A stretch of DNA of 64,000 nucleotides, from NCBI RefSeq assembly GCF_005503365.1, contig NZ_SCML01000002.1:124001-188000 (forward strand). The letters run 5' to 3'. Positions 25,444-33,617 of the stretch are shown here, piece by piece. The notes under the pieces were generated by a model. The model made no database searches and was not told the DNA's origin. It saw only the letters and a program-made list of their open reading frames with translations. The DNA comes from Hydrogenophaga sp. 2FB. Its GTDB lineage: Bacteria; Pseudomonadota; Gammaproteobacteria; Burkholderiales; Burkholderiaceae_C. The position numbers and the translations under genes are program-made. Each line of letters starts with the position of its first letter. The first letter of the stretch is position 1.

Positions 25444-26651
25444 GGAGCAACAAGCCCGGGAAACCGCACGCGCCCGCCCATGAGGTATTCAAGCGTGGTG
25501 TCGGTGCAGATCCACCGGCGCTCGTTCTGCTCTGCCGCATCGCCCGTGGTCAGCGTGCCGGCGAAAGGGTCGACCACCAGTTCGCCGGGCTCGGTGAGGA
25601 AGCGGACAAATCGATCGGCCAGCGCATACGGCATCGGAGCACCGTGAGCCGGAAGCCCCTGCTCAGCCTGGTATCGGCGAACCAGGTTGTGGCGTGCGCA
25701 GCGGTGGCCGATGCTCCACAAGTTACGCTCGATGGAGCCTTCTGTTTGCCCGCCAAACGACCCGGGCTTGATTCGGTAGGCCCCATCGCTCCAGACGCCG
25801 GTGCGATCTTCACCCCCGGCCGCAATGAGCGTCTTCTGGCGATCGGTGTGGGGCTTGAGGATACGGCGGTTGTCCGATCGAACCTTCGCCGGGTTGTTGG
25901 TGAGCCAGTAGCATGGCTCCCAGGCGACATTCAGCTGCTGCCTGGTCCTGCTGCTCCATTGCATCGGGCCCGGCGGCTTGCTTGCGTTGTGCCAGACAAT
26001 GGAATCCATTTTTCGCAAGCCCTGATCGTGGAGCGCCAGCATGAGCCGCTCGAGGTACATGCTTCTGCTGGGGAGGCCAGCCTCAAAGATGTCGTTTGAC
26101 AAGTTCAGGACGATGGAGCCGCCGTCGACCAGGTTCTTCAAGATCGGATCAATGCAGCGCAGGATGAAGTCGACGTACTCCTGTTCCGTGGGATTTCCGT
26201 ACGCACGTTTTTGGCGGAGCGGGTAGGGCGGCGAAGAGATGACCGCATGGATTTCTTCGTTGATGCCAGAAAAAAAAGTGCGGCAATCCGACCAGATAGC
26301 GAACCCGAACTTGGATTCGAACGCCAGCATCGTGACGCCCTCCGGCACCTGTGTCAGGCGTTTCTTGGCATCAGGGCTGATCCGCCACCGACCCCGCATG
26401 CCATCAACGCGCTCGAGCACGCCCATGGAACGCATGGTGTTCTGCAGCCAGCGCACTTTGCGGGCGCCAACACTGTGCAAGGCCCCGGCTCTACCAACGG
26501 GAACGCGCTCGTGGATTTCGTCATGGGTGACGACGCCTCTTTCGATCAGGGAGCCATAGAGGTAGGCATTGCTGATCGGCGCATCGTTGGCGGCTTCACG
26601 GTAGGTGTCCTGGATGGCCGTGAATAGTGAGAGCTGGAGATTCTTTGGCAT
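25440..26651 (-). CDS. Beta-class DNA methyltransferase
   Basis: A 403-residue S-adenosylmethionine-dependent enzyme that methylates the amino group of adenine or cytosine in DNA. Motif IV SPPY is at 140-143 and comes before the cofactor motif DPFAGTLTTG (361-370), so it is beta class; SPPY is typical of N4-cytosine enzymes. Residues 1-105 look like a winged-helix target-binding front. There is no restriction partner in the window. It leads the operon with dpdA. ATG 26651 (MPKNLQLSLF) is chosen because the promoter motif lies just upstream; a longer frame to 26741 would contain that promoter. Confidence 0.93.
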   Translation of the reverse strand: MPKNLQLSLFTAIQDTYREAANDAPISNAYLYGSLIERGVVTHDEIHERVPVGRAGALHSVGARKVRWLQNTMRSMGVLERVDGMRGRWRISPDAKKRLTQVPEGVTMLAFESKFGFAIWSDCRTFFSGINEEIHAVISSPPYPLRQKRAYGNPTEQEYVDFILRCIDPILKNLVDGGSIVLNLSNDIFEAGLPSRSMYLERLMLALHDQGLRKMDSIVWHNASKPPGPMQWSSRTRQQLNVAWEPCYWLTNNPAKVRSDNRRILKPHTDRQKTLIAAGGEDRTGVWSDGAYRIKPGSFGGQTEGSIERNLWSIGHRCARHNLVRRYQAEQGLPAHGAPMPYALADRFVRFLTEPGELVVDPFAGTLTTGDAAEQNERRWICTDTTLEYLMGGRVRFPGLVAP

Positions 26652-26660
26652 GTTGGGCTT

Positions 26661-26683
26661 GGGTATCTGAATAAAAGATACCC
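26661..26683 (-). promoter_or_regulatory. Promoter-like repeated motif (copy 11) in a palindrome
   Basis: The minus-strand core GGGTATCTTTTATTCAG (26667-26683) has TTGGCG 17 bases upstream of TATCTT, a good sigma-70 layout. The block 26661-26683 is an 8-bp inverted repeat, GGGTATCT with AGATACCC, 7 bases apart. It is therefore both a promoter and a likely operator for the methyltransferase-dpdA operon. Confidence 0.75.
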
Positions 26684-26719
26684 AATCCGAATGCCTTCGC
26701 CAACTTGATGGGGCGATGT

Positions 26720-27229
26720 TCAGCGCTGGACTTGAAGCCAACTCCCAAGTGGAGAAAACGCACTCAGCCGTGCATAGGCGACATCGAGAGGAGGGTGTTC
26801 GAATCCAGGCAGCACGCTGAGGGGATCGTGCACAACGACGCCAAAGTCATCAGTGAGCTCGGCAACAACCCAGTGCCAGTTTCCCCCGGGTCTTGTTTGA
26901 CCTCGGGCTTGAAGGGCGACCTTCAGGACGCCGGTACCAGAGAACTCGCTCCAGTCTTTCCAGCGCCGTCGCCTGGTTCCAATCCCATGAGATCTGAGGG
27001 CCGCCTGCAGGTCTCGAAAGTTGCTTGAGAATGGCGCGCGGCCGGGGCGGCGAATGCCAAGGCCGGCGTCCAAGAATGTCTGCCTGGCTGCGTCGTACGA
27101 ATCACCCAGAAGCATCGCCAGACAAGCGACGCCGCAGCCGTGTGTGTCCAGCTGACCCACGCGGCGTATTGAAACGCGAGACTCCCAGGATGATTTCTGG
27201 TCGTGGTGAAGACTGGACGGGTTTCTCAC
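26720..27229 (-). CDS. C39-like peptidase-fold protein
   Basis: A 169-residue protein (MRNPSSLHHDQ). VGQLDTHGCGVACLAMLLG, then NWHWVVAEL and VVVHDPLS, gives the Cys, His and Asp in the order of C39-type (papain-like) peptidases. The fold is also used by cyclases and transfer enzymes, so the reaction is open. The gene begins 6 bases after the previous stop and closes the long minus-strand run from promoter copy 12. Confidence 0.82.
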   Translation of the reverse strand: MRNPSSLHHDQKSSWESRVSIRRVGQLDTHGCGVACLAMLLGDSYDAARQTFLDAGLGIRRPGRAPFSSNFRDLQAALRSHGIGTRRRRWKDWSEFSGTGVLKVALQARGQTRPGGNWHWVVAELTDDFGVVVHDPLSVLPGFEHPPLDVAYARLSAFSPLGSWLQVQR

Positions 27230-27234
27230 GAAGC

Positions 27235-27783
27235 CTACGCCGGCCGCATGGGAAGCTTGTACTTCTCGATGAGGTCAATGCGGCCATACCAGACCAGATT
27301 CTTCACCACATCAGCTTCCGAAATGGGAAACGGAGGCTCATCGGAGTAGAAGCCTCGCTTGACGGTGTACGAAAAAAGCACGGTGTAGTAGACGCCATTC
27401 TTCGTCTTCGCAAGCACGCTCCAGTGGGGTTTCGTTCCTGCTGTTTCGACTTCACTCAGGTTTTCCGCAGTTCCCGACGAGGATCTCACATGGAGCACTT
27501 CGCTCGCAGCCCCTTCCCAGACCAGAGCCTCTCCGTTCGCTGCAGTGACGGTTCGCCATTTTCCGAACTTTTCAAGGACGCCCTTCTCCGAGTCCTTCAT
27601 AAATTGCTTCCACTCGGCGCGCTCCACTTCGAGAGTGGCTTGCTGGTCCCTGTAGATCTTGAACCCCGTGAAAACGGCGAGCAAGATACTGAATAAAGCC
27701 AAGTTCCCCAAGAACTTGCGAAACGCGCTGGGCTTCTTGGGTGCAATGCTTGGGTCGGCAGTAGTGGAGATCTCAGCAGACAT
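27235..27783 (-). CDS. Unknown membrane-anchored protein, 182 residues
   Basis: One membrane segment (about residues 27-43, FLGNLALFSILLAVFTGF) follows a 25-residue cytoplasmic front MSAEISTTADPSIAPKKPSA. The rest is probably periplasmic, beta-rich, with VYYTVLFSYTV near the end. The front and the translation-start region are nearly duplicated at the gene 27975-28205. It overlaps that run by 11 bases with the small gene at 27773-27982. No family was recognised. Confidence 0.75.
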   Translation of the reverse strand: MSAEISTTADPSIAPKKPSAFRKFLGNLALFSILLAVFTGFKIYRDQQATLEVERAEWKQFMKDSEKGVLEKFGKWRTVTAANGEALVWEGAASEVLHVRSSSGTAENLSEVETAGTKPHWSVLAKTKNGVYYTVLFSYTVKRGFYSDEPPFPISEADVVKNLVWYGRIDLIEKYKLPMRPA

Positions 27784-27982
27784 GATGTTTCCCTTTCGAT
27801 TTCACTGCCTCTGCTCGCGATGTTGCATCCTGCAGTTGCGGTGGTTGTGCGGCGAACTCGGGCCATTCGGAGGTATCCCCTTCGCGCCAACTGCGCAGGA
27901 AGGTCGCAGCCTCGACGCCTTGCTCAATTGCGAAATCAATAGCGCGATTGAATTCTTCCCGTGGATCATGATTTTCAGCCAT
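27773..27982 (-). CDS. Small unknown protein, 69 residues
   Basis: ATG 27982 (MAENHDPREEF), overlapping the stop of the gene before it, so translation is coupled. It is a helical acidic protein (RAIDFAIEQGVEAATFLRSW) with a charged end (KSKGKHHVC). It overlaps the next gene by 11 bases. No family was recognised. Confidence 0.7.
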   Translation of the reverse strand: MAENHDPREEFNRAIDFAIEQGVEAATFLRSWREGDTSEWPEFAAQPPQLQDATSRAEAVKSKGKHHVC

Positions 27983-28205
27983 TGTTCGGCTCCTTTGTGT
28001 CGTAGTCGGCGGTGATGTGCATGAAGCGAATCTCACCCTCACGCACGCCAACCAGCCAGTTCAAGAAGGCGACAAAACCAGCTGAGACAGGATCGCAGCC
28101 ATTGTGCCGGAGGACTTGGTATCGGGTGATTTCTTTGTTCCGAAGCGTGCTGGACTTCTTGGGCGCAAGGCTTGGGTTGGTGGACGAGGTGATCTCAGAA
28201 AACAT
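27975..28205 (-). CDS. Small unknown protein with duplicated N-terminal tag
   Basis: ATG 28205 (MFSEITSSTNPSLAPKKSS), 76 residues. The first 20 residues and the DNA around the start match those of the gene at 27235-27783, suggesting a duplicated leader. The remainder, QVLRHNGCDPVSAGFVAFLN, is unrelated to that gene. The function is unknown. Confidence 0.7.
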   Translation of the reverse strand: MFSEITSSTNPSLAPKKSSTLRNKEITRYQVLRHNGCDPVSAGFVAFLNWLVGVREGEIRFMHITADYDTKEPNNG

Positions 28206-28223
28206 GTTGCGTCCCTTTCGATT

Positions 28224-28985
28224 TCAGATGGCCATTCGCCGGGGGCGGGCTAGAGCAAGGGTTTCCTCAGCATTCTGAATCCCGGCGGATGCAATGGCTC
28301 TTTTCATGAGCGCCGAGCGCACAGAAGCTGCCTGCGAAGAGGCGTGGCCGTGCTTTGAGTCTACGAAACCGAGAAGGTCACCGGCTTCGATCCTTGTGAG
28401 GCCGCTCACAACCCTGGGTTTGGCGGGCACGACGCTGGCATCAGCACCCATGTCGATGAGCGTGAGGATGGCTGCAGCACAACCACACTCCACGGCTTGC
28501 TCCAGAGCCGACTCTGCAACGAGGTCATCACGCTGGATGTCGTCCCAGGAACCGGTGATTGGCCCGTTGAGAGCAAAGTATCCCTCTTGGACGTAGTGAC
28601 GCAACAGACCCGCGATTTCGTCCTGGAGACCGCGTGGCCATTGAAGACTGAGCAGCGGGACCGCGGGACTCAGCAGGTATGCCGAGTAAGGGGCCCTGGA
28701 GTGATACGTCTCCTCCGAGGTCGCTGACGAACCTTCCTGGGATGTCGATGGCCTGCGAAAGTTGATGCCTCGCTCGATAAAGGCGTGAATTCGTGCAACC
28801 CCGATGCGCTTGAGAGCCAGGTCCTCTTCCGGATGCACGCCTGGGACTGAGGTGAACAGTCCCGTTAGCGTGCTCTTGTGCGTGTGCCCCTGGGCAAGGA
28901 TGCTGCAGTGTTTGTCAAAAGCGAGCGCCTCGGCACAAATCTGCTCATGCGACTTCGTTGTTTCGAGCTGGGAAGAGAGGGCCAT
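28224..28985 (-). CDS. Ankyrin-like repeat protein, paralogue E
   Basis: A 253-residue protein with LEQAVECGCAAAILTLIDMGADASVVP, then RIEAGDLLGFVDS and VRSALMKRAIASA. These match the four paralogues at 0.5-5 kb, 23 kb away. It ends in ALARPRRMAI. It is one gene in a long minus-strand operon, not next to the others, so the family was spread rather than only tandem-duplicated. Confidence 0.85.
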   Translation of the reverse strand: MALSSQLETTKSHEQICAEALAFDKHCSILAQGHTHKSTLTGLFTSVPGVHPEEDLALKRIGVARIHAFIERGINFRRPSTSQEGSSATSEETYHSRAPYSAYLLSPAVPLLSLQWPRGLQDEIAGLLRHYVQEGYFALNGPITGSWDDIQRDDLVAESALEQAVECGCAAAILTLIDMGADASVVPAKPRVVSGLTRIEAGDLLGFVDSKHGHASSQAASVRSALMKRAIASAGIQNAEETLALARPRRMAI

Positions 28986-29003
28986 CGGATGGTCGGGAGA
29001 TGT

Positions 29004-29657
29004 TCAGCGAGGTTTTTGCGCTGGCGTGAAGGGGGAGCCAGGCTTTGCGGCGGACGGCACCCATCTCGGGGCGTGGTTGGCGTTGTCGGTCGGCGCGTGG
29101 TCACTGACGTTGATCTTCAGATCAGGTTGAGCACCCAGCAGCGAAGACCCGAGTGCAGTGATGCATCCATGAACGGCATCAGCGTAGGCGCCCGTCATGA
29201 ACACCTCTCGGCCGGCCATGAGTTCTGTGCTCGCGCAGATCCAGTCGGCTGCCGAGGTGAGGTCATCGCCGTATGCAACGCTGCCGACCTCGCTTGCACG
29301 GCGCACGGCCTTTGCATAGGAAGGATCCACCCACCTGGCAGCGCCTCCCGAAAGAAGGTCTGAGCTCGAGGAGCGGTGAAGCACGAAAACCTCACACGTC
29401 TCGACGCGCGCAAGGATCTCTGCGGACATGCCCACCTGGTTGCTCAGGCTGAACCCCAGAACCGCCTGGTAGTCCGCATGGGACCATCCGAATGGCGGCT
29501 CCAGCGCATCCCCGGGGTGAACGATGACCAGAAGCGGGCGAGTTGCCGACGGCGTGTTGCCAGGGGCTTTGACCTGGCCGCGGGTCAGGACAACGAAGGC
29601 AGCATCGTAAGCAGTGACGGAAAGCACCTTATGGTTGATCTCGGAAATCGCACCCAT
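29004..29657 (-). CDS. Unknown 217-residue protein
   Basis: A soluble alpha/beta protein (MGAISEINHKVLSVTAYDAAF) with LLVIVHPGD and CEVFVLHRSSSS strands and a later AVHGCITALGSSLLGAQPDLK segment. It ends in PFTPAQKPR. It starts 3 bases after the stop of the gene before it. No family was recognised. Confidence 0.75.
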   Translation of the reverse strand: MGAISEINHKVLSVTAYDAAFVVLTRGQVKAPGNTPSATRPLLVIVHPGDALEPPFGWSHADYQAVLGFSLSNQVGMSAEILARVETCEVFVLHRSSSSDLLSGGAARWVDPSYAKAVRRASEVGSVAYGDDLTSAADWICASTELMAGREVFMTGAYADAVHGCITALGSSLLGAQPDLKINVSDHAPTDNANHAPRWVPSAAKPGSPFTPAQKPR

Positions 29658-29660
29658 GTC

Positions 29661-30608
29661 TCAAGGCGTCTTGTTTTTCAGCCGGGCGGCTCGAATGGGG
29701 CGTTTGCGCGGGGCTGTGGAAACAGGTTTTGCTGCAGGCTGCGGCTTTGCTTTCAGTCGAGCCATCTCGGCGGCGACCAGCTTCATGTCTGCGCGAAGCG
29801 AGGCAGGGTAGCCTGGGCCAAAAGCCTCAACCAGGCGCGCCAACGCGCCTTCAACCATGTTGGGCTCATTGGCGGCTTCCTTCATGCTGAACACTTCCAT
29901 ACCCGAGGCGCCGGATGAAGGATCCTGAACGAACGACTCCCCGTCCATGGCCCGACGAGCAAAAGCGTAGCCGGCCTTGAAACCCCCCCATGCTTCTGGG
30001 CCAGTTTCAGAGAGGCGCCCACTTGAAAAGGCGGGAAGGTGCACGTTGTTGCTCATCAGGCAGACCAGCCGGACGAGTGCCGCCTCATTGACGCGCACCT
30101 CGAAGGGGCCGTCATGCGCCAAGCGAGCGGGCAGTGCTCGTGCAAGCTCATCACGCTTGTGCCCGGGCTTCAAGGCCTCAAGCGCCTGTGCGAAGGTCAT
30201 TTCGCTGAAAGCACGAGCCACGTCGAACGCCGTACGTCCGCCCGCTTCAACAGCTTCGTCACCATCCCAAGTCTGAGGCACGAAATGCGCTCGAACACTG
30301 GGACGCATGAGTTCAGCCAGAGCCCGATCAGCCTCGGTCAGCATCTGCTCCTCATTGGGGGGAATCGCTACGCGGAGCGCTTGCCCCGGCGCCTCCACTG
30401 TCAACACCAGGTACTGGTGTGCACCCCATGGCATTTGGCGGCGAGTCACTTCGCCCTGAGGCCAGTCCGCCGGACCAACGCCTGCAGGCGCCCACAAGGT
30501 GCACGAGGAAACAGCAGTCTCCATCCCGCCCGGCGACGTGACGACAGAGATGCGACCCAGGATAAGCGAGTGACTGGAGCGTGGAGCGGGTTGAGCGTGC
30601 GATTGCAT
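29661..30608 (-). CDS. Unknown 315-residue protein
   Basis: A mostly helical protein with a beta-rich first 110 residues. The last 45 residues are Ala/Lys/Pro-rich and strongly basic (APRKRPIRAARLKNKTP), similar in kind to the shared C-terminal tails. It has no signal peptide and no recognised catalytic motif. It is in the run between 26720 and 32112. Confidence 0.75.
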   Translation of the reverse strand: MQSHAQPAPRSSHSLILGRISVVTSPGGMETAVSSCTLWAPAGVGPADWPQGEVTRRQMPWGAHQYLVLTVEAPGQALRVAIPPNEEQMLTEADRALAELMRPSVRAHFVPQTWDGDEAVEAGGRTAFDVARAFSEMTFAQALEALKPGHKRDELARALPARLAHDGPFEVRVNEAALVRLVCLMSNNVHLPAFSSGRLSETGPEAWGGFKAGYAFARRAMDGESFVQDPSSGASGMEVFSMKEAANEPNMVEGALARLVEAFGPGYPASLRADMKLVAAEMARLKAKPQPAAKPVSTAPRKRPIRAARLKNKTP

Positions 30609-30650
30609 GGCAGTTGAATGAGAGGCCGCCGGGGCTCCGGCGCGCCGATT

Positions 30651-31748
30651 TCAGATAGGGCGCGAGCGGCGCGATGTGACCGCTTTCTTCTCAGGCGTGG
30701 AGGGCTGCAGAAGAGCCTGCTGATCGAGCTGCAGCGCTTGCGGGCCGGGAAGCATGTCCCATTGATACTGGGGAACAGCATCGAGCAACTTCGCGTATGC
30801 CTCCTCCCACGTGCTGAACGAGCCAGCGCCATTCCACGCGTCCATCATCTCGTCGGTGGGCTGAACCGGGACAACGCGCCATTTGTCAGCAGGCGGTCGG
30901 GCTGCAATCGCAAGTGAGATGAATGCACTGAACATCAGAGAGAATTCGGCGTTTTCAATGCCTTTTGCTCTCATCAATTCCTTTGCATCAAGCACATCGG
31001 AAAGCAGGTCGAGGTACTTCTGCCGCATCTCCTCAAAGCCCATTGCCTGACTCGAATCCGGAATCGCTGATGTCATTGCATCATTGAAAGCTCGCATGCG
31101 CTTTCGTGCACCGTCCGCGTATTCGTCCTGATACTTGCGTCTTGCTACCGGGGTGTCGAAGGCAGCTTGAAACGCAGCATAGGCATCCAACCAGCCAGAT
31201 GTTGGCAATGCGTCCGTTGCACCGCAGCCTCCAAGTGCAACTCGGGTCTCGGCCAGTGCATCCGGCCCTCCGGAACACCATGCTTCATATGCAGTTGGGT
31301 GTCGACCGTACTGTTGGATGAAGTCATCCTGCCAAGCCTTGAACTCACCGACTCGAGACTCCATCGTGGGCTCACCTGCCTCGGCCTGCGGATCTCCCGG
31401 CAACACCTTGACCTGCACCGAGATCACTGGCGCGGTGTTGTCAGACAGGACGCGAACTTCGCAAGGCGGGCCGTTTTCGTAGCCGGCATAGCGGCCAGTG
31501 GCCAGGGTGGCCTCATAGAGTTCAAACGTGCAGGTCTCCCAAACAGCCAAAGGACTGCCATCGGAACGACGAACCTGCCATGCCACAGGCTGGCCGCGCC
31601 TGGCGCGGTCATTTGCCACGATTTCGCGAACCTGCTCGGGCGTGAAAACGTCTGTGCTCCCAATGCGGGGCTTGTTGACCGTGTACGCAGCCCGCCCGTC
31701 ATTCCAGGAAAGCTTGAATGCGGGATCGGGCAGCTCGAAATCAGTCAT
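30651..31748 (-). CDS. Ea22-like phage protein, 365 residues
   Basis: The segment near residue 300, KWRVVPVQPTDEMMDAWNGAG, matches the recurring W-x-x-V-P-x-x-P-T-x-E-M-x-x-A-W block of phage Ead/Ea22-type proteins. The rest is probably a mosaic of short domains, as in that group; the role is unknown. It ends in SRRSRPI, one of the shared tails. It follows the gene at 31765 by 16 bases. Confidence 0.8.
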   Translation of the reverse strand: MTDFELPDPAFKLSWNDGRAAYTVNKPRIGSTDVFTPEQVREIVANDRARRGQPVAWQVRRSDGSPLAVWETCTFELYEATLATGRYAGYENGPPCEVRVLSDNTAPVISVQVKVLPGDPQAEAGEPTMESRVGEFKAWQDDFIQQYGRHPTAYEAWCSGGPDALAETRVALGGCGATDALPTSGWLDAYAAFQAAFDTPVARRKYQDEYADGARKRMRAFNDAMTSAIPDSSQAMGFEEMRQKYLDLLSDVLDAKELMRAKGIENAEFSLMFSAFISLAIAARPPADKWRVVPVQPTDEMMDAWNGAGSFSTWEEAYAKLLDAVPQYQWDMLPGPQALQLDQQALLQPSTPEKKAVTSRRSRPI

Positions 31749-31764
31749 GGGTAGGTGCTCAGGT

Positions 31765-32112
31765 TCAGCGGCGGCTCAGGCAGGCGACAGCACGCGCGGT
31801 GGAGAAGCGGATCATTTCACCGGCCTCACCCGCGCGTCGGGCCGGGACCCAGGTGGGCTTGGAGCCACCCACAAACACCAGGTCACGCAAGCCAATCACG
31901 TATCCATCGGCATCGATGATCTTGTAGCCCTCGGGAAGACTGCCTTCCATGGTGTTCGCAGCATCGCGCGTGCGCAGCGGCGACTTCAGAAGCGCCAGAG
32001 TCGCCTCGTTGGAGGCGCGGATCAGGGTCTCGGGCTTGTAGGCGCCGCGCTGGCCAGCGCGAGCAAGGCGATCGGAAGGGCCGCGGGAGAAGGAGGAGTT
32101 GGTGGTTTTCAT
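31765..32112 (-). CDS. Unknown 115-residue protein
   Basis: The ATG at 32112 (MKTTNSSFSRGPSDRLARAG) is chosen over a longer frame to 32172 that would cross the promoter. A beta-rich middle (KIIDADGYVIGLRDLVFV) follows an N-terminal basic region. It heads the long minus-strand operon that ends at 26720, driven by promoter copy 12. Confidence 0.75.
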   Translation of the reverse strand: MKTTNSSFSRGPSDRLARAGQRGAYKPETLIRASNEATLALLKSPLRTRDAANTMEGSLPEGYKIIDADGYVIGLRDLVFVGGSKPTWVPARRAGEAGEMIRFSTARAVACLSRR

Positions 32113-32135
32113 GGTCGAATCAAACGTGTGTTGGT

Positions 32136-32152
32136 ATGCAGATAAGATATCT
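32136..32152 (-). promoter_or_regulatory. Promoter-like repeated motif (copy 12)
   Basis: Minus-strand core AGATATCTTATCTGCAT, 24 bases before the ATG at 32112. It seems to drive nine or more genes down to 26720. Confidence 0.7.
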
Positions 32153-32227
32153 GATACACAGACAAACGGCAACCCGAATACGAAATCATGACCACTCAGC
32201 CGGAGTCAACTGCGAACTGCCTGAGAC

Positions 32228-32737
32228 TCAGCGAGGCCTGGCAAGCCTTTGGCCGCTGGTGAAGCGACCTACGATGGTGCCGAGGTCTTCCGAAGGCGTT
32301 GCAGGCGTCGCGGCGGCCGGGACTACAGGCGTCGTTGAAGGCGGTGCAGCAGGAGCCGCAAGGCCTGCCGGAGCCATCAGGCCCACCCCCTGGCTACCTC
32401 GAGGGGTCAAGGTGTCGGAGGCGTAGTAGTCGGCCGCCTGAGCGATGGTCTTGGTGCGCCGCATCAGGGCCAACGCCCGAAAGTACGTTCCCGCCGACAG
32501 ACTCGGGTCGCCCTTCTCCATTTTCCGCAGGGTGACATGCGAGATGCCCAGCTTGGCGGCAAAGGCGTCCTGGGTGACATGAAAGACGTCTATGCGCGCC
32601 TTCTTGATGTGTCGGCCTATTGCAGCAAGCGACCACTCACCAGCCTGATCGAGATCTTCGGTCGTGATATGTGGCAGGAAATCAGGGACTTCCTTGTCTT
32701 GGGTTTGGGCCACTTTGGGTGCTGCTGCCGAGCTCAC
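32228..32737 (-). CDS. XRE-type HTH regulator
   Basis: A 169-residue protein with a GTG start at 32737 behind AGGAAG. A Cro/CI-type helix-turn-helix is at about residues 55-85 (TQDAFAAKLGISHVTLRKMEKGDP). The C-terminal 60 residues are low-complexity Ala/Pro, ending in GQRLARPR. It is a one-gene unit with its own promoter copy 13, so it may be autoregulated and could control neighbouring copies of the motif. Confidence 0.88.
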   Translation of the reverse strand: MSSAAAPKVAQTQDKEVPDFLPHITTEDLDQAGEWSLAAIGRHIKKARIDVFHVTQDAFAAKLGISHVTLRKMEKGDPSLSAGTYFRALALMRRTKTIAQAADYYASDTLTPRGSQGVGLMAPAGLAAPAAPPSTTPVVPAAATPATPSEDLGTIVGRFTSGQRLARPR

Positions 32738-32756
32738 ATTCGCTTCCTGTTATTTG

Positions 32757-32773
32757 GTGCCTACAAGATATCT
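32757..32773 (-). promoter_or_regulatory. Promoter-like repeated motif (copy 13)
   Basis: Minus-strand core AGATATCTTGTAGGCAC with TTGGTC 18 bases upstream of TATCTT. It sits 20 bases before the HTH-regulator gene. Confidence 0.7.
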
Positions 32774-32874
32774 CATAAGCAGTGAATCGACCAATTTTGC
32801 CAGATTCTTTGACGTTCCTGCGGATTTCGGAGCCGGAGCCGGGAAAAGTTCACGCCTCAGGACGTGGTGGCCGT

Positions 32875-33579
32875 TCATCCAATGTAGCAGGTGCTCCATC
32901 CAAGTCGCTTGCACTGTTCGGCAACCAAGGTGACCCAATCTTCCGGCAGTGGCACGTCACTGTCTTCGCCATCCATCTCAACGTAGATGTGCGGCTCAAT
33001 GCCGTTCCCCCGCGGGAAAGAGACGCCGATCGAGTCGGCCACCTTCAACATGTGATCGATGACGGCGGACAGATCCTTGTCGGCGTACGACGTGCAGACC
33101 TGACCCTCATAGCGCATGCTCGCGCCATGGTGCCATGTGGCGTATTCGACTTTCGCAGACCACTCCTGCCTGTAGTTGTACGCAAGATGGATACCCGTTG
33201 AGCAAAGGGCAGCCAAATTGGGTTCCCGTGAAATCTTGGATGCCTTTGAGGCCAGCAAGGCAGACAGCCTTGGGCATCCATGGCCTCGCAGTCCACGTAC
33301 ACCAGGGCCGATGCCAAGGTCCTGACACTGGCTGACCGCATCGTCACAGATGCTTTGCTGTCGGCGAAGTTCAGACTTCGGCGTCGATTTGCGCATCTGA
33401 AGCGACTCCAGGGTTGCCAGCTGGCACTCGGTCAACCAGGCCAGCACCGTAGCGGTTTGACGGGCGGCCGCCGACGGGATGCGGTTATCGAACAGGCCGC
33501 TCATGGGGTCCTCAGAGGTGTGTGCGGTGCCCATGGCCGGCTGGTGTGTCTCGGAGACGGTGGAATTGATGGTCTGCAT
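32875..33579 (-). CDS. Unknown 234-residue protein
   Basis: The frame starts MQTINSTVSETHQ. A Cys/Gly-rich middle (GVRGLRGHGCPRLSALL) and a C-terminal IYVEMDGEDSDVPLPEDWVTLVA block suggest a compact alpha/beta end. There is no signal peptide and no basic tail. It comes 38 bases after the 424-residue unknown gene. No family was recognised. Confidence 0.75.
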   Translation of the reverse strand: MQTINSTVSETHQPAMGTAHTSEDPMSGLFDNRIPSAAARQTATVLAWLTECQLATLESLQMRKSTPKSELRRQQSICDDAVSQCQDLGIGPGVRGLRGHGCPRLSALLASKASKISREPNLAALCSTGIHLAYNYRQEWSAKVEYATWHHGASMRYEGQVCTSYADKDLSAVIDHMLKVADSIGVSFPRGNGIEPHIYVEMDGEDSDVPLPEDWVTLVAEQCKRLGWSTCYIG

Positions 33580-33617
33580 GGTTCTTTCCGTTCTTGTCCG
33601 CGAAGTGTGGCGCAGTG

